Of a stretch of 64,000 nt of DNA, positions 15,987 through 23,912 are shown piece by piece. Position 1 is the stretch's first letter; every line of letters begins with the position of its first letter. A program made the position numbers and the translations under genes. The notes under the pieces were generated by a model. That model was given only the letters and a program-made list of their open reading frames with translations, had not been told where the DNA came from and did not search any database. The stretch comes from Bacillota bacterium (GTDB lineage: Bacteria; Bacillota; Clostridia; Acetivibrionales; DSM-1351), in assembly GCA_023398105.1 (NCBI GenBank), contig JAEWST010000097.1, positions 1 through 64,000 on the forward strand, in the 5' to 3' direction.

Positions 15987-17813
15987 CTATTTAATTTTAA
16001 CACCATATACCTTTTTTGCGTATGTCCCTACTACCACCATGTCATTATAAATTGAAGGTGATGCCTCAACATTTCCACCTACAGAGATTTTGTCCAAATC
16101 TTGTCCTGTCTTAGGGTCAATTAAATGCATATCCCCTAAAAAGTCACATAAAATCAAGTATGTCTTTCCATCATCAGAAATAAAATCAACAGGTGAACTC
16201 CAGCTATAAGCACCTAGATGCCTATTCCATACCTCTTCACCAGTATTTTTGTCTATAGCAACCAGTGTGCCGTCATTAGTTGTTCCTGTTAACGCAACAT
16301 TAAATATAACAATATCACTTATATCATTCTTCCCAACCACTGGTGTTGCTAAAGCACCTCCATTTATATAATTCTGGTAAGCACAGGAATAGTCTCGCTG
16401 CCATATTAGTTCACCAGTAAGTGCGTTAAGCTTGCGGATGTTGCAGTCTGCTCTTGAACCCGCCTTACCCCTCTTATCAATTTCGTTGGCAGTATACAAG
16501 AATACTCCTTCCTTTGTTTCCTCTATTGTAATGGTACTATCGGTATCATCACCTGTTTTGTATATCCAAACTGGCTCAAGAGTGTTTATGTCAAGGCACT
16601 GAACAGTTCCACCGTTATCAGCAAAATACATAAGATTCCTATAAAATGCAGGTGAGTTTTCTATTCCTTGATTAGAACTATAGTTGCTCTTATACCGATA
16701 TTTAGTTACTTCTGGAGCAATTGAAATAGTTCCAGCCTCTTTATTAAAGTCTGTATTTAACTTAACCTTATATATCAATCCATTTTCTCCGCAATTAATT
16801 AGTGTATCAGTATATCTGTTTAAAAGAGCTGAAGAATCATTTGCTCCCCATGACCTAAAGCCAACAGGATCATTACCTGGAAGTGAAAATATCTCCTTCT
16901 GATTTATCAAGTTGAATATTCTATATTTAAAAGCACCTTTTTTGCCATTGTTCTCATTCAAGCCTTGTCCAGAATAGAAAAGAGGATATCCTCTAGAGTC
17001 AACCATTCCTGTGCCCTTAGTAGAAAATCCAATGTTCATTTTTGGTCTTGATGCTTCCCCTGTCTCTAAGTCAAGGAAATATACATTTCCATCAAATACA
17101 GGATAAATAACCTCAACAAGGTCTTTTGATTTCAAGTCTTCATTTATGTTCATTATTTTTCTAACTTCTTCAGACCAATGAACAAGAAGTGGTTGTCCCG
17201 TCCAACCAGCACCTGGCCAGTAGCTACCAACACCCGAAACAGCTCCAATATCATGTGTCCATACTATTTCCAGCTTCTTTTCTTTTACACTGCTGCTTCC
17301 CCAAGCTGGAGCAGTTCTATAATTATTTCCCCTGAAGGTAGTTACTCCCTCAAGCTCAGAATACATTTGCGGTGATCCAAAAGCTATATTGTATGGAGCC
17401 TTGTAGTCTTTTACAGTCTTATTATTCACAAGTGCCCAAAACTGAATATTTCCGCCGTCCTTGTATGTTTTTTTTGCCGAGCCGTCACCCAAAACTTTTT
17501 TTGCTACAAAGCTTTCAGGATTTTTCCATGATATAACAAGTTCATCTGGATTTGTGCTTTCAGCAGGTTCTACTTCTGGTGCAATTGACTCTTCCGCTGG
17601 TTGCTGAGCTTCTGTATGATCAGCAATACTACTTACTTCAGCATCTAGTATAGTTGATGAAGCTACTGAAGGCTGATTTGTACCACTTACTTTTAATCCA
17701 GGAATTTTTCCAAAATACATAAGTACCAATACTGTAAATGCAATAATTAATACTACTGTAAATACTACCAATGCAGGAAGCAAACTATTTTTTTTCGTTC
17801 TCTTTGATCTCAT
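15987..17813 (-). CDS. Membrane-anchored PQQ-like beta-propeller protein B
   Basis: This 608-residue paralogue of the next downstream gene has a basic start (MRSKRTKKN), a membrane helix at about 12-34, an acidic Ser/Pro-rich spacer and a C-terminal beta-propeller with the same blades (GNVYFLDLETGEAS, GTVQCLDINTLEPVWIYK, ALTGELIWQRDYS, VAIDKNTGEEVWNRHL, HLIDPKTGQDL). The conserved block GVTTFRGNNYR and WPGAGWTGQPLLVHWSEEVR are shared word-for-word in large part with the paralogue, outside the propeller. The ATG follows GGAGATACAAAG. Role unknown; secretion with the outer domain facing the wall is inferred. Confidence 0.8.
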   Translation of the reverse strand: MRSKRTKKNSLLPALVVFTVVLIIAFTVLVLMYFGKIPGLKVSGTNQPSVASSTILDAEVSSIADHTEAQQPAEESIAPEVEPAESTNPDELVISWKNPESFVAKKVLGDGSAKKTYKDGGNIQFWALVNNKTVKDYKAPYNIAFGSPQMYSELEGVTTFRGNNYRTAPAWGSSSVKEKKLEIVWTHDIGAVSGVGSYWPGAGWTGQPLLVHWSEEVRKIMNINEDLKSKDLVEVIYPVFDGNVYFLDLETGEASRPKMNIGFSTKGTGMVDSRGYPLFYSGQGLNENNGKKGAFKYRIFNLINQKEIFSLPGNDPVGFRSWGANDSSALLNRYTDTLINCGENGLIYKVKLNTDFNKEAGTISIAPEVTKYRYKSNYSSNQGIENSPAFYRNLMYFADNGGTVQCLDINTLEPVWIYKTGDDTDSTITIEETKEGVFLYTANEIDKRGKAGSRADCNIRKLNALTGELIWQRDYSCAYQNYINGGALATPVVGKNDISDIVIFNVALTGTTNDGTLVAIDKNTGEEVWNRHLGAYSWSSPVDFISDDGKTYLILCDFLGDMHLIDPKTGQDLDKISVGGNVEASPSIYNDMVVVGTYAKKVYGVKIK

Positions 17814-18154
17814 CTTTGTATCTCCAATTTATTCATTACTATTCTTGACCAAAACTTGGATTTTAATAAATCACTTAACATATTATATCAGAATGAAATA
17901 AATATTTATATTAAATTTGCGAAATACTATTAAAGTTTGTATAACACAAAATAATTAGCAAATACTAGAACAGAACTGCTGACATAGTATAATTTTATAA
18001 ATGGAAGTTCGACATAGTTGTTATAACGAGGTGGGAGATATTCTCACCGCCTGAAAACCAAAGCGGTTCTCGCCTCGTTATAATTACAATATATGAAAGT
18101 AAAAAATCTAATTATAGGAGGTGGCTTATTTCATGCCTCGTTATATAAGACGGC
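17814..18154. other. Intergenic region with a compact repeat hairpin
   Basis: No gene seen. It contains the 63-bp palindromic element at 18021-18083, and a strong AGGAGGTGG ribosome site at about 18117 followed by ATG 18133, which would encode only 15 codons and overlaps the next small gene in another frame. Confidence 0.55.
18021..18083. repeat. Compact TATAACG...CGTTATA palindromic element
   Basis: TTATAACGAGGTGGGAGA at the left and TCTCGCCTCGTTATAA at the right are inverted, with an inner caccgcctgaaaaccaaagc block that recurs at 46265-46290. Confidence 0.8.
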
Positions 18155-18295
18155 ATGGCAATATTTATGGGCAAAAATAAAAGTACAAAATCAGATGGAG
18201 TAGTTAATTTTGCAAACACACAGGACTTAGATGAGCAAAAGCGTATACCACGTGGTGCAAGAGTAGCTGGAAATCCAAATTCACAGAAAAAGTAA
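18155..18295 (+). CDS. Small conserved-looking hypothetical protein, 46 aa
   Basis: The frame MAIFMGKNKSTKSDGVVNFA then NTQDLDEQKRIPRGARVAG and NPNSQKK is charged and hydrophilic and reads like a small structured or spore-type clostridial protein. It is followed by a strong terminator, which supports transcription in this direction. The start is unclear: ATG 18155 or ATG 18167 are in frame but neither has a ribosome site, while a perfect one upstream (AGGAGGTGG) serves an ATG in another frame within repeat-like DNA. A repeat insertion may have displaced the original start. Family not recognised. Confidence 0.5.
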   Translation: MAIFMGKNKSTKSDGVVNFANTQDLDEQKRIPRGARVAGNPNSQKK

Positions 18296-18362
18296 AGATA
18301 TTGCCACTTTGCTTTTCTGCTAAAAACTAAGTTAAGCAAACCAACAGTTTTATTGCCAAAAT

Positions 18363-18417
18363 AATTACAGGAATTAGTATGGTTCATATATTAACCAACT
18401 AATTCCTGTAATTTTTT
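18363..18417 (+). terminator. Terminator after small hypothetical gene
   Basis: AATTACAGGAATTAGT and its reverse complement form a 16-bp stem followed by TTTTTT. It can also serve the opposite strand. Confidence 0.8.
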
Positions 18418-18582
18418 CCATCCTACTTTCCACTAAATCAACACTACTATCTAAATTTCTTTGAGTATGAACCTTCTTTATAGGAATAATTAGTGGTTGT
18501 AATTTAACATTTACTTATTTTGACCGATAGTCGAACAAAAGCTTCTCCTCAGACTTTCCATTCACTCCAGTTTCCTTCTCAC

Positions 18583-20487
18583 TTATTCTTCAACACTAAC
18601 TCCAGCCATTCTCATTAAGAAAATAGCATTTCGTGTATCAGATACTCCTTTTCTAAGCAAATAATCAAAATATATTTTATTGTCTTTATAATACTCCTTA
18701 AAATGATAATTCCTTATATGACCCTTGCTTTCTTTCTCTAAATCAGCCAGTTCAAGATCATGGGTTGATACCATACCCCATGCAGCCTTTTTGTCTAATT
18801 GTTTAATTAACATTTTAGCCCCCATATGCCTGTCTGCTGAATTAGTTCCTTTAAATATTTCATCCAACAGGAAAAATACTTTCTCATTCCTGTCAACAGC
18901 CTCAACAACCATTTTAACCCGAAGCAGCTCTGCATAAAACGATGACACACTCTGTCCTAAATTATCACTGGTTCTCATACAAGCGTAAATCTTAAGTATG
19001 GGGCATTTGAAAAACTTCGCACAAACGGGCAGACCTAAGCTTGACATTAGCAGACTAATACCTACAGTTCTCAAGAAGGTACTTTTACCAGACATATTTG
19101 ATCCTGTAATAAGAAGTATTGGCTGATTACTGTCAAAACTTATATCATTGCATTTTCTGCCTCTATTCAGTAGCGGGTGTCCAAGCTGCTCTGCTGTTAT
19201 TCCTGTTCTCAAGTCATCAGTTATTTGTGGCATTATAAATTCAGGATTGTCGTGTTTTAGAATTGACATACTGCTTAGTGCCTCAACTTCTCCAATAACA
19301 TCAAACCATTTTTGAACAAATTTACCACTGTTCATTTTCCATTTCTCTAAACTTACTAAACAATGATAATCCCATAGTGTAGCTACATTTACAATTGCAT
19401 GAAAAAAATTATACCTATTAGCTATTAGTTCCCACAGTTTTGAAAGCTTTTCTATCTGTTTCCAAGCAGGTATTTCTGATTTTCCTTTTAGTGCCTTCTT
19501 TAATTCATTAATATATTTACTTTCAAATTTTTCTGACTCAAACTGTTTAATAATACCACTGTACACTTTTAACGTATTTGTATATTTTTCTACTATTTCA
19601 AAGTTTCTGTTTCTAAAATTTGCCCGATACGCCAGCATTAAAAATTGAACAACAAACCCAATAATGGGCAAAAAAGCAGACACTACACCAAATATAGAAA
19701 GCAAAAGGAAAAGCAATGTCAGAATAGGAAGCCCAGTTATTAATAAGTTAAAAGCTTTTGAGCTGTACATCTTGTTTTCTTGCTTAGCCCAAGCATATAT
19801 TTCTTCTAGTTTGTTCATTGTATCTAGCAAGGTTTTGCTTTTCTTTTTATTAGAATAGCCGCTGTTGGCTTGGAAACCTGAGTTATTTTTTTCTTCATCC
19901 TCAATCAGCATTATATTTTTATTTGATATTAATGCATTGGAAAGCATTCTTTGCCTAAATATTAATTTACCTGAAAGCTCAGCTAAAGCCTCTTGTCTCT
20001 CTAGGATATCCTCTTTATTTTCAAGCGGCTTCAGAAATATTTCTGCCAGCTTATGTCTTCCCGAATGTGTTGAGGTCATATTTATCATTTGAAACAATGA
20101 ATTCTTGCCAAAGATGTCTAAATCATAGGTGTAATTATGCTCCTGATTTTCAAATTCCTCACCTATATCTGAGAACTTTGTCCATTTTCCATTTATCCTT
20201 TTTAAGCACATTTTATTAATTTGATGCATAGCAAACGAATAATTTTTTCTTTTGATAATGCAATTTTGAACAACGGTAAGATATATAAAAGCTGCTGTAA
20301 ATAGTATTATTTGAGCAGACATAAAAATAAATTGATTAAATACATAAAGGACTATTGCTAACGCAATCCCAGCAAAAAACACTAATAGCTTATAATTACC
20401 TAACGTACTGCCTTTTCTATTGTACATATCCAATTTTTTTGAATAAACATCTACTCTCTTCTGATATTTTTTCTCAGGTGCTGTCAT
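18583..20487 (-). CDS. Membrane-associated MutS-family ATPase
   Basis: This 634-residue protein has the MutS C-terminal ATPase: Walker A in LLITGSNMSGKSTFLRT, FYAELLRVK, Walker B FFLLDEIFKGTNSADR and STHDLELADL. The N-terminal mismatch-binding and connector domains of true MutS are absent. Instead there are two hydrophobic pairs, near residues 33-80 and 250-295 (LLITGLPILTLLFLLLSIFG), which suggests membrane attachment. Similar MutS-like proteins of unknown role exist in Firmicutes and Bacteroidetes. The ATG at 20487 follows GGAGGAAAATTA; an earlier in-frame ATG lacks such a site. It stands alone. A role in mismatch repair should not be assumed. Confidence 0.85.
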   Translation of the reverse strand: MTAPEKKYQKRVDVYSKKLDMYNRKGSTLGNYKLLVFFAGIALAIVLYVFNQFIFMSAQIILFTAAFIYLTVVQNCIIKRKNYSFAMHQINKMCLKRINGKWTKFSDIGEEFENQEHNYTYDLDIFGKNSLFQMINMTSTHSGRHKLAEIFLKPLENKEDILERQEALAELSGKLIFRQRMLSNALISNKNIMLIEDEEKNNSGFQANSGYSNKKKSKTLLDTMNKLEEIYAWAKQENKMYSSKAFNLLITGLPILTLLFLLLSIFGVVSAFLPIIGFVVQFLMLAYRANFRNRNFEIVEKYTNTLKVYSGIIKQFESEKFESKYINELKKALKGKSEIPAWKQIEKLSKLWELIANRYNFFHAIVNVATLWDYHCLVSLEKWKMNSGKFVQKWFDVIGEVEALSSMSILKHDNPEFIMPQITDDLRTGITAEQLGHPLLNRGRKCNDISFDSNQPILLITGSNMSGKSTFLRTVGISLLMSSLGLPVCAKFFKCPILKIYACMRTSDNLGQSVSSFYAELLRVKMVVEAVDRNEKVFFLLDEIFKGTNSADRHMGAKMLIKQLDKKAAWGMVSTHDLELADLEKESKGHIRNYHFKEYYKDNKIYFDYLLRKGVSDTRNAIFLMRMAGVSVEE

Positions 20488-20622
20488 TAATTTTCCTCCA
20501 TTAGCTACTATTTTCAAATACTACTACTAAAACATCACTAATGCTTATAATATCAATATTACCCATAAAATACTATAGTTATTTCACAAGAAATCACAAA
20601 TAACAAAGGCACTGCATCAGAA

Positions 20623-20677
20623 TGAACTGACCCCAATAAGCTAGACCTAAAAATCTAACCTGTGGGAGGTCGGTTCA
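20623..20677. repeat. Miniature inverted-repeat remnant with IS3/IS150-like end
   Basis: TGAACTGACC at the left and GGTCGGTTCA at the right are inverted with one mismatch. The left end TGAACTGACCCCAATAAG resembles the terminal repeat of IS150-group elements. The 55-bp interior codes for nothing. Confidence 0.5.
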
Positions 20678-20772
20678 ACGCTCTGAACAGTACCTTTTTT
20701 ATGTTCATATTAACTTTAAAATTCTGTTGTACCACACACCAACTTTCGGGACTAAAATGTAACGAAAGTAGC

Positions 20773-21006
20773 TTAAACTGGCAGTGATGTTACCATTTTC
20801 AATAGATATTTCTTCATTATTGCTAAATCTAAAGCATCTATTGTTCCGCTCTTATCTAGATCAGCAGCTATTTTTCCATCCTTTGAAGGGAAGTCGCTAA
20901 TTTGACCAAGCAAATACTGCTTTAATTGTGCATCATCAATAGCATCAACAGCTTTATCACCATTCAAGTCTCCATATATAACAGTAGGTTCATTGGATAA
21001 CCACAT
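20773..21006 (-). pseudogene. Type I dockerin fragment (cellulosomal protein remnant)
   Basis: The 77 codons encode two complete dockerin segments: GDLNGDKAVDAIDDAQLKQYL and AADLDKSGTIDALDLAIMKKYLL, with the calcium-loop pattern DxNxDxxxDxxD and the paired recognition residues. There is no signal peptide, catalytic domain or ribosome site, and an in-frame TAG occurs nine codons before the ATG. A repeat element begins 38 bases upstream. It is best read as the 3' remnant of a cellulosomal enzyme gene cut by deletion or repeat insertion. It supports a cellulosome-producing host. Confidence 0.8.
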
Positions 21007-21043
21007 AAATAATAGACTTTTTATGTACGAAGTCTAAGTTAAC

Positions 21044-21317
21044 AACTCAACTTTCCCAGTTAAAAATCGCAGGTGTTAAACTTATCAAGGGAACGTTGGG
21101 TTAGAAATAATTGCATGAATTAGTTGTTGAACCACAGTGTTTTTGCCGTAAAAACGGCACGATGTCGTTTTTAGCACACTATGAACCATGGATGGCGAAT
21201 GTGTGCGACGGCTAAAATACTGCGGTGAAGCATTACTAATTCAAGCAATTATTTCGGAAACAAACCATTGATAAGTTTGAACACCGATAGATTTTGGGGG
21301 TGGGAAAGTTTGAGTTA
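21044..21317. mobile_element. MITE-like element, full copy, about 274 bp
   Basis: The ends AACTCAACTTTCCCA and TGGGAAAGTTTGAGTT are inverted. The interior carries a second inverted pair (aaataattgcatgaattag and ctaattcaagcaattatt) and no coding frame. Parts recur throughout the window, for instance 11650-11715, 25922-26042, 37866-37950 and 62680-62735. No transposase is present, so it would be non-autonomous. Confidence 0.7.
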
Positions 21318-21334
21318 ATAAAAAAAATTGAGTT

Positions 21335-22120
21335 TTAACTGTTTACTACTTCCATTAGCTCATTATGTATATAGCTATTTGTAGCAATTGTAGCAGTTTT
21401 ACTGATATAATTTAGATTATTTCCTTGCCAATCAGTAATTTTACCACCTGCTTCTTCTAGTATTATAGCAGCTCCAGCATAATCCCAAGGCTGCAATTCC
21501 ATTTCGTAGAAGCCATCCATACGGCCTGCTGCAACATTACATATATCTAAAGCAGCAGAACCTGTACGCCTCACATCACGACATTTTAAAAATACATTTT
21601 TGGTTATTCTAAAGGTTTCATCTGCTTTTTCTCTATCATAGGGTGATGTACCAAAAGTTATCAAACTATCACTGAGCATTCTACTCTGCGTTACTCTTAT
21701 TTGTTGGTCATTTACAAAAGCACCTTTTCCCTTTTGAGCTGTAAATATTTCATTTAAATATGGATTATATACTATTCCAGCATATGGAATCCCATCTACA
21801 ACTAGGCCCAATGCAATAGCCGAATATTTAAAACCATACATTAGATTAGTTGTTCCATCAACTGGATCAAGAATCCAAGTATACTTTCCTAATGAGAATT
21901 CATTCTCATTTGTTTCCTCAGCAATAATATTACTTTCAGGAATAATCTGATTCAACCCACTAACAACTCTCTCCTGAACCTTTATATCTATTTCTGTCAC
22001 AAAATTGGCTGTACCTGCTTTTGAAATCACTTTCTTGTCGTGCATATTATATAAAAGCATTTCTCCAGCATCCTTTAGCAAGCTTACCGCTTCCTTTATT
22101 ACTGTCTCTATTGTCTTCAT
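21335..22120 (-). CDS. suhB: Inositol monophosphatase family protein
   Basis: This 261-residue phosphatase has the Mg-binding motifs of the family: IIAEETNENE (Glu68/69), WILDPVDGTTN (Asp85, Asp88) and ELQPWDYAGA near residue 213. It would hydrolyse inositol phosphates or related sugar phosphates; some members also act on fructose bisphosphate or NADP. The start codon overlaps the stop of the acyl-CoA ligase gene by four bases, so the two are translationally coupled. Substrate is not resolved. Confidence 0.9.
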   Translation of the reverse strand: MKTIETVIKEAVSLLKDAGEMLLYNMHDKKVISKAGTANFVTEIDIKVQERVVSGLNQIIPESNIIAEETNENEFSLGKYTWILDPVDGTTNLMYGFKYSAIALGLVVDGIPYAGIVYNPYLNEIFTAQKGKGAFVNDQQIRVTQSRMLSDSLITFGTSPYDREKADETFRITKNVFLKCRDVRRTGSAALDICNVAAGRMDGFYEMELQPWDYAGAAIILEEAGGKITDWQGNNLNYISKTATIATNSYIHNELMEVVNS

Positions 22121-23826
22121 TTTAGCTCTTGATACCTCTTAATTTTCTTTGTTGTTGTTTTTTCAAACTCTTCATCTTTTATAGTGAATTCCTTCACTGT
22201 CTTGTAATTAACCAATTCTTTATTTATTCTTTTCACTTCAGAGTTTATTATGGTATACACGTCCTGCTTTGGAATTACTCCTTCTTTTATATCCTCTGCA
22301 ATCTTTTCTTTATCAGGAACTATTTTGGCACAGACAACCACATCATCCTTGCCGTCCTTTGCATATACCAAAGACTCTTTAATATAATCACTTCTTCCTA
22401 AAAGTGTTTCTATTTCTTCAGGATATACATTTTTCCCATTTTTAGTTAAAATCATATTTTTCATTCTTCCTGTAATATGAATAAACCCATCTGAATCAAA
22501 ATATCCCATATCTCCTGTATAAAACCATCCATCTCTGATAACAGCATCAGTTGCTTCCTGATTTTCATAATATCCTAACATAACACTAGGACCTGATACT
22601 TTAATTTCTCCTATGCCTTCTGAATTTGGATTATCTATAACCACCTTTAATCCAGGCAAAGGAAGACCTGCCGCATCAAACTTGAACCAGCAATTTCTAT
22701 TCAAAGCAACTATTGGTGCACATTCTGTTAAACCATATCCCTGTACAAGCTTAATACCGATGTCTTTAAATCCCTTTGGTACTACTGGATTAATTGCTGC
22801 CGCACCACTAATAAAAAGCCTTAAATGTCCCCCTAGAGCCTCATGAATCTCAGCAAATAATTTTCTTCTAATATCAATTTTTACAAAGCTTAATATATTA
22901 CTTAATTTAACACCAAGCTTTAATTTCTTTTCTGCTCCTGGCTTCTTTTTGACATTATTTATGAGCTGCTTGTAAATAGATTCAAAAATCAAAGGAACTC
23001 CATTCATAACTGTACATTTCGATTCTTTTAGATTTTTGACGATATGTCTAAGTCCTTCGCAATAGGCAATTGTACAGCCTCTGTACATTTGACAAAGGAA
23101 ACCGCAGGTGCATTCATAGGTATGATGCGGAGGCAAAACAGATAGGAAGGTGTCCTTTTCGTCAATGTATAGCATAGAGCACATTGCCATAAGATTAGTT
23201 GAAATATTTTTATGTGAGAGCATAACAGCCTTTGATTTTTCTGTCGTCCCTGATGTGAACAATAGAATTCTCATAGCTTCATTATCAATTTCTGCATCCA
23301 GAAACTCTCTGTTACCTGCAGCAACTAGCTCATGACCTTTTCTAAGTAATTTACCATATGAAAGCTGTCCATCGGTATCCTCTTCCATATCCATATTTAT
23401 GAAATATTTGCAAGTGTCAATATTCTTCATTATACTTTCAATTTTTGTTGAGACAGAACCCGAAAAAATTACGGCATCAGCATAACTTCTCTGTATACAG
23501 CTTTCTATTTCATTGTTTGGAAGCTCTCTGTCCAAAGGAACAACGATTCCTGTACCATTACAAACTCCCAAATATGACGTAGACCATTCGTACCTATTTT
23601 CACCGATTATTGCAATTCTTTTATCTTTTAATCCCAAGCTAATCAATGCTGTACCCAAAGCATCTATATCCGACTTATATTTGTTGTAAGATACAGGTAT
23701 ATAATCCGAATCACCTTTCTCCTTAACTAAAAAAGCAGGCTTTTGCCCATATAGCTTGGCACTTTGCTCAATCATGTCTTTTAAGTTTATTATTTTTCTT
23801 ACTTCATACAAGGGTATGTTTTTCAT
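22117..23826 (-). CDS. AMP-binding acyl-CoA synthetase
   Basis: This 569-residue ligase activates a fatty or carboxylic acid via acyl-AMP. The P-loop ILLFTSGTTEKSKAVMLSH, the LVQGYGLTECAPIV motif, FYTGDMGYFDSDGFIHITGR and the C-terminal lysine segment TTKKIKRYQ are all present. It most resembles long-chain (FadD15/Faa-type) enzymes. ATG 23826 is chosen because GGAGGTTAAA precedes it; the leader ends a dispersed repeat that supplies this ribosome site. It overlaps the inositol phosphatase gene downstream. Confidence 0.9.
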   Translation of the reverse strand: MKNIPLYEVRKIINLKDMIEQSAKLYGQKPAFLVKEKGDSDYIPVSYNKYKSDIDALGTALISLGLKDKRIAIIGENRYEWSTSYLGVCNGTGIVVPLDRELPNNEIESCIQRSYADAVIFSGSVSTKIESIMKNIDTCKYFINMDMEEDTDGQLSYGKLLRKGHELVAAGNREFLDAEIDNEAMRILLFTSGTTEKSKAVMLSHKNISTNLMAMCSMLYIDEKDTFLSVLPPHHTYECTCGFLCQMYRGCTIAYCEGLRHIVKNLKESKCTVMNGVPLIFESIYKQLINNVKKKPGAEKKLKLGVKLSNILSFVKIDIRRKLFAEIHEALGGHLRLFISGAAAINPVVPKGFKDIGIKLVQGYGLTECAPIVALNRNCWFKFDAAGLPLPGLKVVIDNPNSEGIGEIKVSGPSVMLGYYENQEATDAVIRDGWFYTGDMGYFDSDGFIHITGRMKNMILTKNGKNVYPEEIETLLGRSDYIKESLVYAKDGKDDVVVCAKIVPDKEKIAEDIKEGVIPKQDVYTIINSEVKRINKELVNYKTVKEFTIKDEEFEKTTTKKIKRYQELK

Positions 23827-23830
23827 TTTA

Positions 23831-23872
23831 ACCTCCACGCCCCATTGGGGCACAAAAATATTAAAGACTTTG
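23831..23872 (-). repeat. SD-bearing leader repeat before acyl-CoA ligase
   Basis: On the minus strand: CAAAGTCTTTAATATTTTTG, TGCCCCAATGGGGCGTGGAGG in sequence, ending five bases before the ATG. Related copies precede the TetR gene (33027-33069) and the glycerol-1-phosphate dehydrogenase-like gene (49570-49614). Confidence 0.7.
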
Positions 23873-23912
23873 TATTTATTTATATGCGAAAATCAATTTA
23901 TAAACATCTACG

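Noticed and set aside
18112..18387. Open frame of 91 codons on the minus strand
   Set aside because: It covers the small plus-strand gene and the terminator; composition is not protein-like and no ribosome site precedes it.
23831..23872. Riboswitch before the acyl-CoA ligase
   Set aside because: It is too short for a known aptamer and recurs before unrelated genes as a dispersed repeat.
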